Origin: Chthoniobacterales bacterium
Lineage (GTDB): Bacteria; Verrucomicrobiota; Verrucomicrobiia; Chthoniobacterales; DASVRZ01
Assembly: GCA_039930045.1 (NCBI GenBank)
Contig: JBDSQB010000010.1
Span: forward strand, 82,264-146,263
DNA: 64,000 nt
Direction of reading: 5' to 3'
Position numbers and translations under genes: made by a program. The first letter of the stretch is position 1, and the number at the start of each line of letters is the position of its first letter. The notes beneath the pieces are model-generated. The model was not told the origin of the DNA and ran no database searches. It was given only the letters and a program-made list of their open reading frames with translations. Positions 25,550-35,242 of the stretch are shown here, in pieces.

Positions 25550-26734
25550 CTATTGAGTGGGCAGGGCGGGTTCCACCGGGGCGGCGACGGGGGCCACGTC
25601 ATCGGGCGAGGTGCGCATCGGAGTCTTCGGAGCGGGCGTTTCCTCGGGGAGAGCCGGGCCAACGAAATCGGGGCGCGATGTGGTGTCCACCTGAGCCTGC
25701 ATCTTTTGCTTCAGCTTGGCCTTTGAGGCGTTTTGCGCGGGAGCAGCGAAGGTGAGTTTGTCCTCGCCGACCTGAGCCTTGAGAGCGGAGAGACGCTCCT
25801 GGGAGGTCTTGGCGTTGGGCGAGTCGGGCTCGGTCTTGATCACCTCGTTGTAGTAAATGGCGGCCGCCTTGTAGTTCTTTTGCTTGTCGTAGAACTGCGC
25901 GACGTTAAACGCGCTGTCGGTTTGCTTGGCTCCGAGCGTGGCCATGTTTTGCTTGGCTTGGGCGACTTTCTCGCTGTTCGGGTAGCGATAAATGAAGTCC
26001 TCAAACGCCTCGCGCGCCTTGATTGAGGCCGACTGGTCGTATTCGCCCTCGCGGCTGGCTTTCATATAAACGTAACCGATCTGATACTGCGCATCGTCGG
26101 CCATTTCGGAATACGGATAGTCATCGATGATTTTCTGGTAAGCCTCGATGGCGCGTTTGTAATCGCCCTGACGCTCGCGAGCCTGACCAATATCAAACTG
26201 CGCCGCCGAAGCGTATTTCGCGCTGAAAGGGGCGTTGGTGATGACGGTCGTGAACATTTCCTCGGCCTTCACCATGGAGGGCAGGGTCGGAACGCCGAAC
26301 AACTCCAGGCGCTTTCCGTCCAGATAGAGCTTGGCGATGTTAAACTGACCCTCGATGGCGGCCTCGAAGTCGGTGCTCTTCGGATACTTCGTGATCATTT
26401 TCTGATACTCGGCAAAAGCACGGTTGGCGTCGCCGAGTTGTTGGGTAAGTTGGGCGACCTTGAACTGCGCATGGGCGGCAACGTCGGAGCGGGGGTAACG
26501 CTTCACCACTACGCGATAACTCGACACGGCCTTTTTGAGATTGCCCTCGGCCTCGGTGGCTTCGGCGAGTTTCATCTGCTCGGCGGCATTTTTCTTGAGC
26601 TCCACCGGTTCCTCATCGACGCCCGTCGTGGTCATGCCTTCGCCTTCGCGAAAGACGACCGGAGCAGGGCTTTTCTGCGGGAAACTGACACAGGCAATGA
26701 CGAGAATAAGGGAAAATCTAAACCAGCGGCTCAT
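25550..26734 (-). CDS. BamD/YfiO-like TPR lipoprotein
   Basis: A 394-residue protein with a lipoprotein-like signal (lipobox V-I-A-C, Cys15) and a series of tetratricopeptide repeats (for example A-E-A-T-E-A-E-G-N-L-K-K-A-V-S-S-Y and G-D-Y-K-R-A-I-E-A-Y-Q-K-I-I-D-D-Y-P). This is the outer-membrane assembly BamD/YbgF style. The C-terminal ~70 residues are Pro/Ala-rich and disordered. An upstream frame extension is rejected; the ATG at 26734 gives the signal. It is longer than classical BamD (~245), so it may be a relative rather than the strict orthologue. Confidence 0.78.
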   Translation of the reverse strand: MSRWFRFSLILVIACVSFPQKSPAPVVFREGEGMTTTGVDEEPVELKKNAAEQMKLAEATEAEGNLKKAVSSYRVVVKRYPRSDVAAHAQFKVAQLTQQLGDANRAFAEYQKMITKYPKSTDFEAAIEGQFNIAKLYLDGKRLELFGVPTLPSMVKAEEMFTTVITNAPFSAKYASAAQFDIGQARERQGDYKRAIEAYQKIIDDYPYSEMADDAQYQIGYVYMKASREGEYDQSASIKAREAFEDFIYRYPNSEKVAQAKQNMATLGAKQTDSAFNVAQFYDKQKNYKAAAIYYNEVIKTEPDSPNAKTSQERLSALKAQVGEDKLTFAAPAQNASKAKLKQKMQAQVDTTSRPDFVGPALPEETPAPKTPMRTSPDDVAPVAAPVEPALPTQ

Positions 26735-26890
26735 ATAAGAAGTCGCAGAGTATAGGGCGCGCCGCCCAGCGTCAAGCGGGCCTTGGGGTGAAATCGGGAG
26801 AGTTTTCACGAGGTGGGAATCACCCGGAAAACGCCGCTTTTTCAATTGGACCTCCCGGGCAGTTCGTGGAAACTACAGGGGCTCTCCAAC

Positions 26891-28792
26891 ATGAAAAATT
26901 TCTCGCCCGCCGTGCTCGTCTCCCTGATTGCGATCCACTCGCTGCACGGACAAACCGCGCCTGCCTTGCAGCCGCCAGCGCCGGCCATCGTTCCGGCCTG
27001 GGAAACGCGGGCGCTCGCGGGAAATTACGAGCTGAACATCCCGGCTCCGCGCGGTCAGATTTCAGATCGCAATGGAACTCCGCTCGCGCAGACCCGGCTC
27101 GGCTACAATCTCGGGCTGAAGTTTACCCCGCCGCTGACGATGAAAGATCCCGAGATCGTGGCCTACGCACGGCGGCAGGCGGCCATCGCGCAGACCTTGA
27201 TCGGTGGCGAGGTGACTTTCGACGAGACCGCGCTGATCAAGCATTATCGGAATCGAGGCGTGCTGCCGTTCGAACTCGCCCGCAACCTGCCCGAGGCCGT
27301 CAGTGACCGGCTCAAGAAACAACTCCCGACTGGCTTCGTGCTTCTGCCGAATTATTTCCGGATTTATCCCAATGGAAAACTGGCGGCACACGTCATCGGT
27401 TACGCCGGGCGTCAGGGTCACATTCAAACCGGGCCCATCGACAATGGCGAAAAACTCTGGCCCGAAGTCGAGGGCCGCGACGGACTGGAGCAGGCGTTTA
27501 ACACCCAGCTTACCGGCCAGGCGGGCATGACGAAGGTCGTCTTCGACAAAAATGGCAGCAAGGTTTCCGACAACATCGCGATGCCGCCAAACCCCGGCTA
27601 CAACGTCGTCACCAGCCTCGACGCGAATATTCAAAAACTGGCCGAGGACGCGCTCGAAAAAGGCTGCAAACGCGGCGCGATGGTCATTCTCGACCCGAAC
27701 AACGGCGACATTCTCGCGATGGCCTCGTGGCCGTCCTACAACCCCAACGACTTCATCCCGACCATCGCTCCGAAGGACTTTGATCGTTACAACAAGGACA
27801 TCAACATCCCGCTGCTGCCCCGTGCGTTTCGCTCGTCGTATCCGCCGGGCTCGACTTTCAAAGTGATCACCGGGCTCGCCGCGCTGGAGAGTGGTTCGAT
27901 TGATCCCGGCGACAACTTCGACTGCCCCGCCGCCCTTACCGTGGGCAACACGGTGATGCGCAACTGGAAGAAAAAAGATTCCGGCTCGCTCGATTTCATG
28001 CAGGCGCTCACCCAGTCTTGCAATACGTGGTTTTACCAGGTCGGCATGAAGACCGGCTCGAAAACGATCATCGACTACGCCAGCCGCCTCGGCATTGGCA
28101 AAAAAACGGGAGTTCCATTGGGATCGGAGACGAATGGCCGCCTCCCGAACGACGAGTACATGACGAAGGTTTACAAACGCAAGATGCTCAACGGCGACAC
28201 CGCAAACATGGCGATCGGGCAGGGCGATTTGCAGATTTCGCCGCTCCAGATGGCGCAGGCGATGATGGCTGTGGGCAACGGCGGCACCGTATTCCAGCCC
28301 CGGCTCGTCCTGCAAATCCAGACGCCGGACAACAAGGTCGTCAACGCCTACGGACCCCGCGCCAAAGCCAAGATCGAGATCCGGCCCGACGTGCAGAAAC
28401 TCCTCAAGGCCGCCATGATCAACGTCGTCTCCGGTGCTGCCGGCACGGCGCATCAGGCTGCTGTCCCCGGCATCGAAGTCGCGGGCAAGACCGGCACCGC
28501 GCAATGGGGGCCGACCAAGAAACAGCGCACCGCCGCGTGGTTTGCAGGCTTCGCTCCAGCCACTAATCCGAAGTATGCCTTCGCCGTTGTCTATGAAGGC
28601 GAGATCAATAATAACAACGTCCACGGCGGCACCCAGGCCGCGCCCTTGATTGGCAAAGTCCTACGCCAATTGTTTGCTGAAGAGAAAAAAGCCAGCGACG
28701 CCAAGGACAAGCAAGACAAGCAGGATAAGAAAGATCAAGCCGACGACGACGCCAAAAAACCTGCGAAAGATGAAGCGCCCGATGAGGAATAG
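26891..28792 (+). CDS. mrdA: Penicillin-binding protein 2 (transpeptidase of cell elongation)
   Basis: A 633-residue class B PBP. After an N-terminal hydrophobic segment comes the PBP dimerisation domain (A-P-R-G-Q-I-S-D-R-N-G). The transpeptidase has S-T-F-K (Ser321), S-C-N and K-T-G-T-A. It crosslinks peptidoglycan in the periplasm. The N-terminus is Ala/Pro-rich and reads like a cleavable signal (H-S-L-H-G-Q-T), unusual for PBP2, which is normally anchored. The C-terminus carries a ~35-residue Lys/Asp/Glu-rich tail. Divergent from the BamD-like gene; no rodA nearby. Confidence 0.92.
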   Translation: MKNFSPAVLVSLIAIHSLHGQTAPALQPPAPAIVPAWETRALAGNYELNIPAPRGQISDRNGTPLAQTRLGYNLGLKFTPPLTMKDPEIVAYARRQAAIAQTLIGGEVTFDETALIKHYRNRGVLPFELARNLPEAVSDRLKKQLPTGFVLLPNYFRIYPNGKLAAHVIGYAGRQGHIQTGPIDNGEKLWPEVEGRDGLEQAFNTQLTGQAGMTKVVFDKNGSKVSDNIAMPPNPGYNVVTSLDANIQKLAEDALEKGCKRGAMVILDPNNGDILAMASWPSYNPNDFIPTIAPKDFDRYNKDINIPLLPRAFRSSYPPGSTFKVITGLAALESGSIDPGDNFDCPAALTVGNTVMRNWKKKDSGSLDFMQALTQSCNTWFYQVGMKTGSKTIIDYASRLGIGKKTGVPLGSETNGRLPNDEYMTKVYKRKMLNGDTANMAIGQGDLQISPLQMAQAMMAVGNGGTVFQPRLVLQIQTPDNKVVNAYGPRAKAKIEIRPDVQKLLKAAMINVVSGAAGTAHQAAVPGIEVAGKTGTAQWGPTKKQRTAAWFAGFAPATNPKYAFAVVYEGEINNNNVHGGTQAAPLIGKVLRQLFAEEKKASDAKDKQDKQDKKDQADDDAKKPAKDEAPDEE

Positions 28793-28829
28793 CTTTCCAC
28801 CCTTACTCCACTCTGCCGAAACTAAAACC

Positions 28830-29294
28830 ATGAGCCTTATTTCCGAATTCAAAAACTTCATCGCCAAGGGCAACGCCTTCGACCTCGCGGTCGGTGTCAT
28901 CGCCGGGGCGGCCTTCGCACCCATCGTCAAATCCATGGTGGAGGACATCATTATGCCCATCATCTCCATCCCGCTCGGGGCTGTGGATTTCAAAAACCTC
29001 TACCTGCCCCTGTCCGGCAAAGGCATCGCCCTGCTGCGGGAGTCCATCCTCGCCCACACACCCGTGCTGCCCTTGGAGGAAGCAAAGAAACTCGGCTCCG
29101 TCATTTCCTACGGCAACCTGCTCAACGCCCTGGTCACCTTCTTCTTCACCATGCTCGGCGTCTTTCTCCTCGTAAAAGTCGTCAACATCCTCAAGCGCAA
29201 GGAAGAAGCCAAACCCAGCGCCGCTCCTGAGCCGAGCCGCGAAGCCATTCTCCTCACCGAGATCCGCGACGCGCTGGTGGCGAAAAAGGAATAG
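28830..29294 (+). CDS. mscL: Large-conductance mechanosensitive channel MscL
   Basis: A 154-residue channel subunit. It has the N-terminal helix F-K-N-F-I-A-K-G-N-A-F-D-L-A-V-G-V-I-A-G-A-A-F, TM1, a periplasmic loop, TM2 and a cytoplasmic C-terminal helix. It opens on membrane tension to release solutes. The ATG at 28830 is the proper start; the frame extends upstream into the mrdA tail. 37 bases after mrdA. Confidence 0.96.
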   Translation: MSLISEFKNFIAKGNAFDLAVGVIAGAAFAPIVKSMVEDIIMPIISIPLGAVDFKNLYLPLSGKGIALLRESILAHTPVLPLEEAKKLGSVISYGNLLNALVTFFFTMLGVFLLVKVVNILKRKEEAKPSAAPEPSREAILLTEIRDALVAKKE

Positions 29295-29296
29295 TC

Positions 29297-30694
29297 TTAG
29301 ATCGCCGCGAGGTTGCGGAGGAGGTGCTGGTTGAGTTCGATGCCGGCGAAGAAATTGGCCAGCGGGAAATTTTCATTCGGCGAATGCGCCCGGCAATCGG
29401 GCAACGCGAGGCCGAGCAGCAGCGTGTCCGCGCCGAGGACATCCTTGAAATTCTGCACGATTGGAATGCTGCCGCCCTCGCGAATCAACGCCACTTCGGA
29501 GCCAAATGTGTCGCGCAAAGCACCTTGCGCGGCGAGTCCGAAACGATTGTGCGGATCGACCACATACGCGCTGCCAAAGTGGCCGGGAGTGACTTTCATT
29601 TGCACGCCAGCGGGGCAGTGCTTTTCCAAATGCGCCTGGGCCAGCGCCAAAATCTTCGCGGGCGACTGATTCGGCACAAGCCTGAACGTCAGCTTCGCAA
29701 ACGCCCGCGACGGGATCACGGTCTTCGAGCCTTCGCCCTGATAGCCGCCGCCAATGCCGTTGATTTCCGCCGTCGGACGCGCCCAGACGCGTTCCACCGC
29801 AGAAAAACCGCACTCGCCGAAAAGTGCGCTCACGCCGGTGAGTGCGATGAAACTCGCGTCGTTCATTGGCAGTTTTTTCCAGGCGTCGCGCTCCCAGTCC
29901 TGTAGCGGCTCCACGTCGTCGTAAAAGCCCGAGATCGCGACCTTACCCGACTCATCGTGCAACGTGGCGAGCAGCCGCGAGAGCGCGGCGAGGGGATTCG
30001 CCACCGTGCCGCCGTAAATGCCGGAGTGCAGGTCCATTTGCGGCCCGGTAAGTTCCACTTCCATGGCGGCGATTCCGCGCAATCCGTAGGTGAACGTCGG
30101 CACGCCCGGCGCGATCATTCCCGTGTCGGAAATGGCGATCACATCGCACTGCAACTCGTCCCGGTGCTCCAGCAAAAACGGCCCGAGATGCTCGCTGCCG
30201 ACTTCTTCCTCGCCTTCGATCAGGAAGATCAAATTCACCGGCAGCGGACCCGTTTTCAGCGCCTCCTCGACTCCGAGAATGTGCGCGAGAATCTGGCCTT
30301 TGTTGTCCGTCGCGCCGCGAGCGAAAACGACTTCATCGACAATCCTCGGATCGAACGGCGGCGAGTCCCAGAGTTCCAGCGGATCGACTGGTTGCACGTC
30401 GTAATGGCCGTAAATGAGTACGGTGCGCAGGCCGGGCTGATGCTCATTTCTCCCGATGACGATGGGATGACCCGCCGTCTTGTGCAGCTCGGCGGTGAGT
30501 CCGATGGAAGTCAGCTTTTGTAAAACCCATTCCGCGCAATCGCTCACGTAATCGGCGTATGCGCGGTCCGCCGAGATGCTGGGGAAACTGAGAAATTGGA
30601 GGAGTTGCTCGACCTGCATGGATTTCATGCCGCCGAGTGTAGCGGGCTCGACGGCGGCGGCAAGATCGCCGGGCAGGGAAAAGAGATTTTGCAT
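29297..30694 (-). CDS. M20-family metallopeptidase (dipeptidase)
   Basis: A 465-residue zinc peptidase of the M20/M25/M40 group. It has Y-G-H-Y-D-V-Q-P-V-D-P-L-E-L-W (metal His and Asp), A-R-G-A-T-D-N-K-G-Q (bridging Asp), E-G-E-E-E-V-G-S (catalytic Glu pair), S-D-T in the middle and a dimerisation domain between. It probably hydrolyses di- or tripeptides in the cytosol. An alternative start at 30628 (M-K-S-M-Q-V-E-Q) fits family N-termini as well; neither start has a good ribosome site. Convergent with mscL, with only 2 bases between stops. Confidence 0.9.
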   Translation of the reverse strand: MQNLFSLPGDLAAAVEPATLGGMKSMQVEQLLQFLSFPSISADRAYADYVSDCAEWVLQKLTSIGLTAELHKTAGHPIVIGRNEHQPGLRTVLIYGHYDVQPVDPLELWDSPPFDPRIVDEVVFARGATDNKGQILAHILGVEEALKTGPLPVNLIFLIEGEEEVGSEHLGPFLLEHRDELQCDVIAISDTGMIAPGVPTFTYGLRGIAAMEVELTGPQMDLHSGIYGGTVANPLAALSRLLATLHDESGKVAISGFYDDVEPLQDWERDAWKKLPMNDASFIALTGVSALFGECGFSAVERVWARPTAEINGIGGGYQGEGSKTVIPSRAFAKLTFRLVPNQSPAKILALAQAHLEKHCPAGVQMKVTPGHFGSAYVVDPHNRFGLAAQGALRDTFGSEVALIREGGSIPIVQNFKDVLGADTLLLGLALPDCRAHSPNENFPLANFFAGIELNQHLLRNLAAI

Positions 30695-31006
30695 GACTTT
30701 TACTTACGCGAGGCAAATGGAACCCGGCTGTTTTTTGCGATGCACGCGATTTGAACTCCCGACTGGCGTTTTTCATTTGAGTCCGATCCTGTTCTTCAAA
30801 GTGCTCGCCACCAGTGTGTCTTTCGGTTTATAGCGACGGTCTGTTTCATCTCTTATCTGTGCAGCGGACACTCCGGAATCTACCTCTCGCAGCGCATCGG
30901 CGTGGCCAAGGACGGACGCCAGTTTCAGCCGGGCCACACCTCGTTGCGCGACCTCCGCTAAGATGAGCTTGCGCCCTTTTCCAAAATCCCCAAACATGGC
31001 CCGACT
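30695..31006. other. 312-base gap before fabI
   Basis: No gene is convincing here. A plus-strand frame ending at 30962 reads like protein for about 40 residues (S-G-H-S-G-I-Y-L-S-Q-R-I-G-V-A-K-D-G-R) but has no credible start and may be a remnant. The fabI promoter must lie here; I could not pick consensus boxes. Confidence 0.3.
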
Positions 31007-31783
31007 ATGAGCCAACTCCCACTTACCGGTAAGATCGGCGTCGTTTTCGGCGTCGCCAATAAACGCAGCATCGCCTGGGCCATCGCCAAAGCCTGGTCGA
31101 AGGCTGGCGCCACGCTTTACTTCAACTACCAGGGCGAGCGCCTCAAGGAAAACGTCGAGGACCTCGTCACAGAGTTTGGCCCGGAGACGTTTCTATTCCC
31201 TTGCGACGTGACCAGCGACGCCGAGATCGACACCTTTTTCGCCGAGGTAAAAAAGAAAACCGACCGCATCGATTTGCTCCTGCACGCCGTCGCCTTCGCT
31301 CCCAAAGAAGCGCTTGAGGGCAACTTCCTCGACACCACACGCGACGCCTTTTTAATCGCGCACAACATCAGCGCCTATTCGCTCGTCGGCCTCGCCCGCG
31401 CCGCTGCTCCGTTCATGACCGACGGCGGCAGCATCGTTGCGATGACCTATTACGGAGCCGAAAAAGTCGTCCCGCATTACAACGTCATGGGCGTCGCCAA
31501 GGCCAGTCTCGAAGCCTCCTGCCGTTACCTCGCCTCCGATCTCGGGGCAAAAAAAGTGCGCGTGAATTGCATCAGCGCCGGCCCCGTTCAGACGCTCGCC
31601 GCCCGTGGCATCAGCGGATTTTCCAGCATGATGAAGCACTACGAGGAGCACGCACCGCTGAAGCGCAGTTGCACTCCCGACGAGCTGGGTGCGATGGGCG
31701 TTTTCCTCGCCAGCGACGGCGCGGCTTCCATCACTGGTCAGGTCATCTACGTGGATGGCGGCTACCAGATCATGGGCATGTAA
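31007..31783 (+). CDS. fabI: Enoyl-[acyl-carrier-protein] reductase (NADH) FabI
   Basis: A 258-residue SDR-fold enzyme for the last step of fatty-acid elongation. It has the FabI-type nucleotide motif G-V-A-N-K-R-S-I-A-W-A-I, D-V-T-S, L-L-H-A-V-A-F-A, the catalytic Tyr with Lys six residues on (Y-N-V-M-G-V-A-K), and G-P-V-Q-T-L-A-A-R-G-I. It is the target of triclosan-type inhibitors in other bacteria. Confidence 0.95.
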   Translation: MSQLPLTGKIGVVFGVANKRSIAWAIAKAWSKAGATLYFNYQGERLKENVEDLVTEFGPETFLFPCDVTSDAEIDTFFAEVKKKTDRIDLLLHAVAFAPKEALEGNFLDTTRDAFLIAHNISAYSLVGLARAAAPFMTDGGSIVAMTYYGAEKVVPHYNVMGVAKASLEASCRYLASDLGAKKVRVNCISAGPVQTLAARGISGFSSMMKHYEEHAPLKRSCTPDELGAMGVFLASDGAASITGQVIYVDGGYQIMGM

Positions 31784-31866
31784 GTCGGCTGCGGGTCAAT
31801 CCCGTCCTTCCTTGGCGTGAGGCAAAAAAGCCCGCCGCCGCTGGCTTGGCCCGCGATGGAAAGGTG

Positions 31867-32784
31867 ATGGCTCTCTCCAGCGATTCTCCCCCGCTGACCC
31901 TGGAGGAGCGTCGCGCCCGGCGGGAGGCGCGCCGGGCAAAGCAGCGCGAGGCCAATGTCGGTCGCGCCGCCAGGATGCATCTGGAGCGTCTCCGACGGGA
32001 GGCGCACCCGCCGAAGCCCGCCAAGCGCCCGGCGGCTGAATTGCCAGCGGTGAACATTGGCTGCTCGGGCTGGTTTTACTGGCACTGGCGCGGCGGGTTT
32101 TATCCGGCGGAATTAGCGACGCGCGACTGGTTTTCCCATTATGCCAGCCGCTTCAAAACCGTGGAACTGAACGCGCCGTTTTACTCCTGGCCGACTAGCG
32201 CCAATGTCCAGACCTGGCTGCGGCAGGCCGGGCGGCGGCGGTTTGTTTACACGGTGAAAGCCTCGGAACTCATCACCCACGTCAAACGCTTCGACGGCAC
32301 GGGCGAACTCGTGCGCGACTTCGGTCACATCGCCGACGTGCTCGGACCGCGCATGGGCTGTTTTCTTTTCCAGCTTCCGCCGAGTTTTACCTACACCGAG
32401 GAGCGGCTGACTCAGATCGTGATGCAACTCGACCCCGCCAGGCGCAACGTCGTCGAATTTCGCCATCGCAGTTGGTGGAATGAGGCCGTCTATGAGGCGT
32501 TTCGCGCTGCTGGCATCATCTTTTGCTCCTGCAGCGGCCCTCGTCTGCCCGACGAACTCATCACCACGGCGGACGACATTTACATCCGCTTCCACGGGCT
32601 GAAACAATGGTATCGCCACGACTACACGCGAGAGGAATTGGCCGTCTGGACCGAACGTATCCGGGCCAGCGGGGCGAGACGGGTCTGGGCTTACTTCAAC
32701 AACGATCGCGACGGCTTCGCGATCCAGAATGCAATGGAACTCCGCCGTCAGCTCGGCCGGAAAACGGCTAAGATTGCGATCTAA
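31867..32784 (+). CDS. DUF72 (YecE-like) protein, copy 2, with basic N-terminal extension
   Basis: 305 residues. The first ~55 residues are an Arg/Glu-rich helix (L-E-E-R-R-A-R-R-E-A-R-R-A-K-Q-R-E) absent from copies 1 and 3. The DUF72 domain follows: I-G-C-S-G-W-F-Y-W-H-W, F-Y-P, T-V-E-L-N-A-P-F-Y, F-Q-L-P-P and V-V-E-F-R-H-R-S-W. The ATG at 31867, with GGAAAGG just upstream, is preferred over a longer frame overlapping fabI. Its role is unknown. Confidence 0.88.
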   Translation: MALSSDSPPLTLEERRARREARRAKQREANVGRAARMHLERLRREAHPPKPAKRPAAELPAVNIGCSGWFYWHWRGGFYPAELATRDWFSHYASRFKTVELNAPFYSWPTSANVQTWLRQAGRRRFVYTVKASELITHVKRFDGTGELVRDFGHIADVLGPRMGCFLFQLPPSFTYTEERLTQIVMQLDPARRNVVEFRHRSWWNEAVYEAFRAAGIIFCSCSGPRLPDELITTADDIYIRFHGLKQWYRHDYTREELAVWTERIRASGARRVWAYFNNDRDGFAIQNAMELRRQLGRKTAKIAI

Positions 32785-32855
32785 CCCGGATCGCCGCTTC
32801 GATTCGGCGTGCAGGTTTGGAGGATCAAAAAACCTTCCGGCCAAACCCTGCCGCG

Positions 32856-32883
32856 TTGACTTGCGGGCAAAGTCCTCTACCAT
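32856..32883 (+). promoter_or_regulatory. Sigma70-type promoter for the phosphatase-RpiB-GlyA fusion
   Basis: TTGACT at 32856-32861 and TACCAT at 32878-32883 with a 16-base spacer, 21 bases before the GTG start at 32905. Good -35, mediocre -10. Confidence 0.5.
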
Positions 32884-32904
32884 CTCTTTCTCTTCGATTG
32901 CCCC

Positions 32905-35082
32905 GTGAAAAACGTCCTTTTTATCTGTACCGGTAATATCTGCCGCAGCCCGATGGCTGAGGGTCTCTTCCGGCACATGGTCAAAAACCGGGGCGACATC
33001 GCCGTCGCTTCCGCTGGCGTCGCGGCGATGAATGGTCAGGAAACGAGCTTCAACGCCATTGAGGCGTTGAAGGAAAAAGGAATCAACATTTCCCACTACC
33101 GCAGCCAACCGGTGACGGATGATCTCATCGACAAGGCGACCCACATTTTCACCATGACGCAGGGCCATCTGGAGACCATCGCCATGCTCTATCCCGAGGC
33201 CGTGGAAAAGACGTTTCTCCTCACCGACTTCGACGAGATCGACCCCGGTCGCGACATCGCCGACCCCATCGGCATGGGACTCCACTCTTACCGCGCCTGC
33301 CGCGACGAAATCCGCGAAAGTCTGCCCAACATCCTGCAAATCATCGACCAATCCAACACCATGTCTGCACCCACCATTCCGTCCGCCCAAACCCGCCCGC
33401 TCACCATCAGCCTCGGAGCCGATCACGGTGGATTTGAACTCAAACAAAAAATCCAGCGTCACCTGAATCGCGCCGGGCACATTCTCCACGACAAAGGCGT
33501 CAACGGCCCGGACTCGGTCGATTACCCCGATTACGCCGACCAGGTTTGCCGCGAAGTCATCGACGGACAGGCCGAGTTTGGCATTCTTTTTTGTCGCACC
33601 GGCATCGGCATGAGCATCGCCGCCAATCGTTTCCCGCAGATTCGTGCGGCGTTGGTGAAAGACGAACACACCGCCCGCATCACGCGGCATCACAATAACT
33701 CCAACGTCCTCTGCCTCGCCGCCGACTCCATCGACGAGCGCACGGCCGGTGAAATCGTGGATGCCTGGCTCTCAACTCCCTTCGACGGCGGACGCCACCA
33801 GGAGCGACTGGAAAAACTCGATCACCTCGGCACCAGCGACAGCGGTCGTGCTCTCGCCGAGACCGACCCCGAAATCTACGCCTCCATTCAACTCGAAGAG
33901 CGCCGCCAGTCGGAAAACATCGAACTCATCGCCTCCGAAAACTTCACCAGCCGCGCCGTCATGGAAGCGCAGGGTTCCTGCCTGACCAACAAATACGCCG
34001 AGGGCTACCCCGGTCGCCGCTGGTATGGCGGTTGCGAAAACGTCGATGTCGTCGAGACCCTCGCCATCGCGCGGCTGAAGCTGCTTTTCCCCGGCGCAGA
34101 CCACGTCAACGTCCAGCCGCACAGCGGTTCGCAGGCGAATGCGGCCGTCTATTTCTCCGTCCTCGAGCCCGGCGACAAAATCCTCACGATGGACCTCTCC
34201 CACGGCGGACACCTTACCCACGGGATGAAAATGAACTTCTCGGGCCGCCTTTATCAAGTGCTCCATTACGGTGTCAGTCCGACCGATTTCCGCATCGATT
34301 ACGACGCGCTGGCCAAGCAAGCCCTCGAATATCAGCCCAAAATGATCACCGCAGGGGCCTCCGCATACCCGCGCATCATCGACTTCCAACGGATGCGCGA
34401 GATCGCGGATTCCGTCGGCGCGTATCTCTTCGTGGACATGGCGCACATCGCCGGCCTCGTCGCGGCGGGCGTGCATCCGAGTCCGGTCGGTATCGCGGAT
34501 TTCGTCACCTCCACCACGCACAAAAGCCTGCGCGGCCCTCGCGGTGGCATCATCATTTGCAAAGAAAAATACGCCAAGGCCATCGACAGCCAGGTCTTCC
34601 CCGGCGTCCAGGGCGGACCCCTCATGCACGTCATCGCGGCCAAGGCCGTCTGCTTCCACGAGGCGCTGCAACCCGGGTTTAAGTCGTATCAGAGGCAGGT
34701 CGTTTCCAACGCCAAAGCCCTCGCGGCCCGCCTGACCATGCTCGGCTACACCATCGTTTCCGGCGGCACCGACAACCACCTCATGCTCGTCGATTTGCGG
34801 CCAAAAAACATCACCGGCAAAGAAGCCCAGGAAACCCTCGACGAAGCCGGCATCACGATTAACAAGAACTCCATCCCCTTCGACACCGTCGCCATCACCA
34901 AATCCGGCGGCATCCGCATCGGCACCCCCGCCGCCACCACGCGCGGCATGAAAGAAGAGGAAATGATGGAAATCGCCGACCTCATCCATCGCGGCCTGCA
35001 AAACGTCGGCAACACCGAAGCGCTCCACGCCATTCGCGCCGAAGTCAAAAAACTCACCGCCCGCTTCCCGCTGCCACGCTGA
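32905..35082 (+). CDS. glyA: Three-domain fusion: LMW protein phosphatase / ribose-5-phosphate isomerase B / serine hydroxymethyltransferase
   Basis: One open frame of 725 residues starting at GTG. Residues 1-150 are a low-molecular-weight phosphatase: P-loop C8-T-G-N-I-C-R14-S and D120-P general acid. Residues 165-315 are RpiB: G-A-D-H-G-G, catalytic Cys230 in F-C-R-T-G-I-G, His263; the family's C-G-T-G has Arg at the first Gly. Residues ~322-725 are serine hydroxymethyltransferase with [16 protein letters not shown] and the PLP Lys540 in T-T-H-K. Gram-positives keep the corresponding genes as neighbours (ywlE, rpiB, glyA). An internal in-frame ATG at 33361 could in principle start RpiB, but it has no ribosome site, and GlyA has no usable start of its own, so the fusion looks real. 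The P-loop Ile, where the arginine phosphatase YwlE has Thr, suggests phosphotyrosine specificity. Confidence 0.9.
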   Translation: MKNVLFICTGNICRSPMAEGLFRHMVKNRGDIAVASAGVAAMNGQETSFNAIEALKEKGINISHYRSQPVTDDLIDKATHIFTMTQGHLETIAMLYPEAVEKTFLLTDFDEIDPGRDIADPIGMGLHSYRACRDEIRESLPNILQIIDQSNTMSAPTIPSAQTRPLTISLGADHGGFELKQKIQRHLNRAGHILHDKGVNGPDSVDYPDYADQVCREVIDGQAEFGILFCRTGIGMSIAANRFPQIRAALVKDEHTARITRHHNNSNVLCLAADSIDERTAGEIVDAWLSTPFDGGRHQERLEKLDHLGTSDSGRALAETDPEIYASIQLEERRQSENIELIASENFTSRAVMEAQGSCLTNKYAEGYPGRRWYGGCENVDVVETLAIARLKLLFPGADHVNVQPHSGSQANAAVYFSVLEPGDKILTMDLSHGGHLTHGMKMNFSGRLYQVLHYGVSPTDFRIDYDALAKQALEYQPKMITAGASAYPRIIDFQRMREIADSVGAYLFVDMAHIAGLVAAGVHPSPVGIADFVTSTTHKSLRGPRGGIIICKEKYAKAIDSQVFPGVQGGPLMHVIAAKAVCFHEALQPGFKSYQRQVVSNAKALAARLTMLGYTIVSGGTDNHLMLVDLRPKNITGKEAQETLDEAGITINKNSIPFDTVAITKSGGIRIGTPAATTRGMKEEEMMEIADLIHRGLQNVGNTEALHAIRAEVKKLTARFPLPR

Positions 35083-35101
35083 TTTTAGGGTAGGCACTTG
35101 A

Positions 35102-35166
35102 GGACAAGAGCCCTCCAAAGCCGCCCTCGGAGCGTCCTCTCTGGCAACCCTGGGAGGTGCTCGTCC
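35102..35166. repeat. Intergenic imperfect hairpin between glyA fusion and recO
   Basis: The left arm GGACAAGAGCCCTCC and right arm GGGAGGTGCTCGTCC are largely complementary. It lies between convergent genes and probably ends both transcripts, with a further palindrome AAAAGGCCTTTT at 35233-35244 over the recO stop. Confidence 0.5.
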
Positions 35167-35242
35167 GAACGCGACTCACCCGGCGCGAGCTCAGGCGCTT
35201 CCCCCGAGGGGAAAAGTCATTTACCCAGCGGCAAAAGGCCTT

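Noticed and set aside
30838-30962. Protein-like short frame upstream of fabI
   Set aside because: No acceptable start codon and too short to identify; possibly a remnant.
32113-33693. 526-residue minus-strand frame over DUF72 copy 2 and the fusion gene
   Set aside because: Antisense to two well-supported genes and without family motifs.
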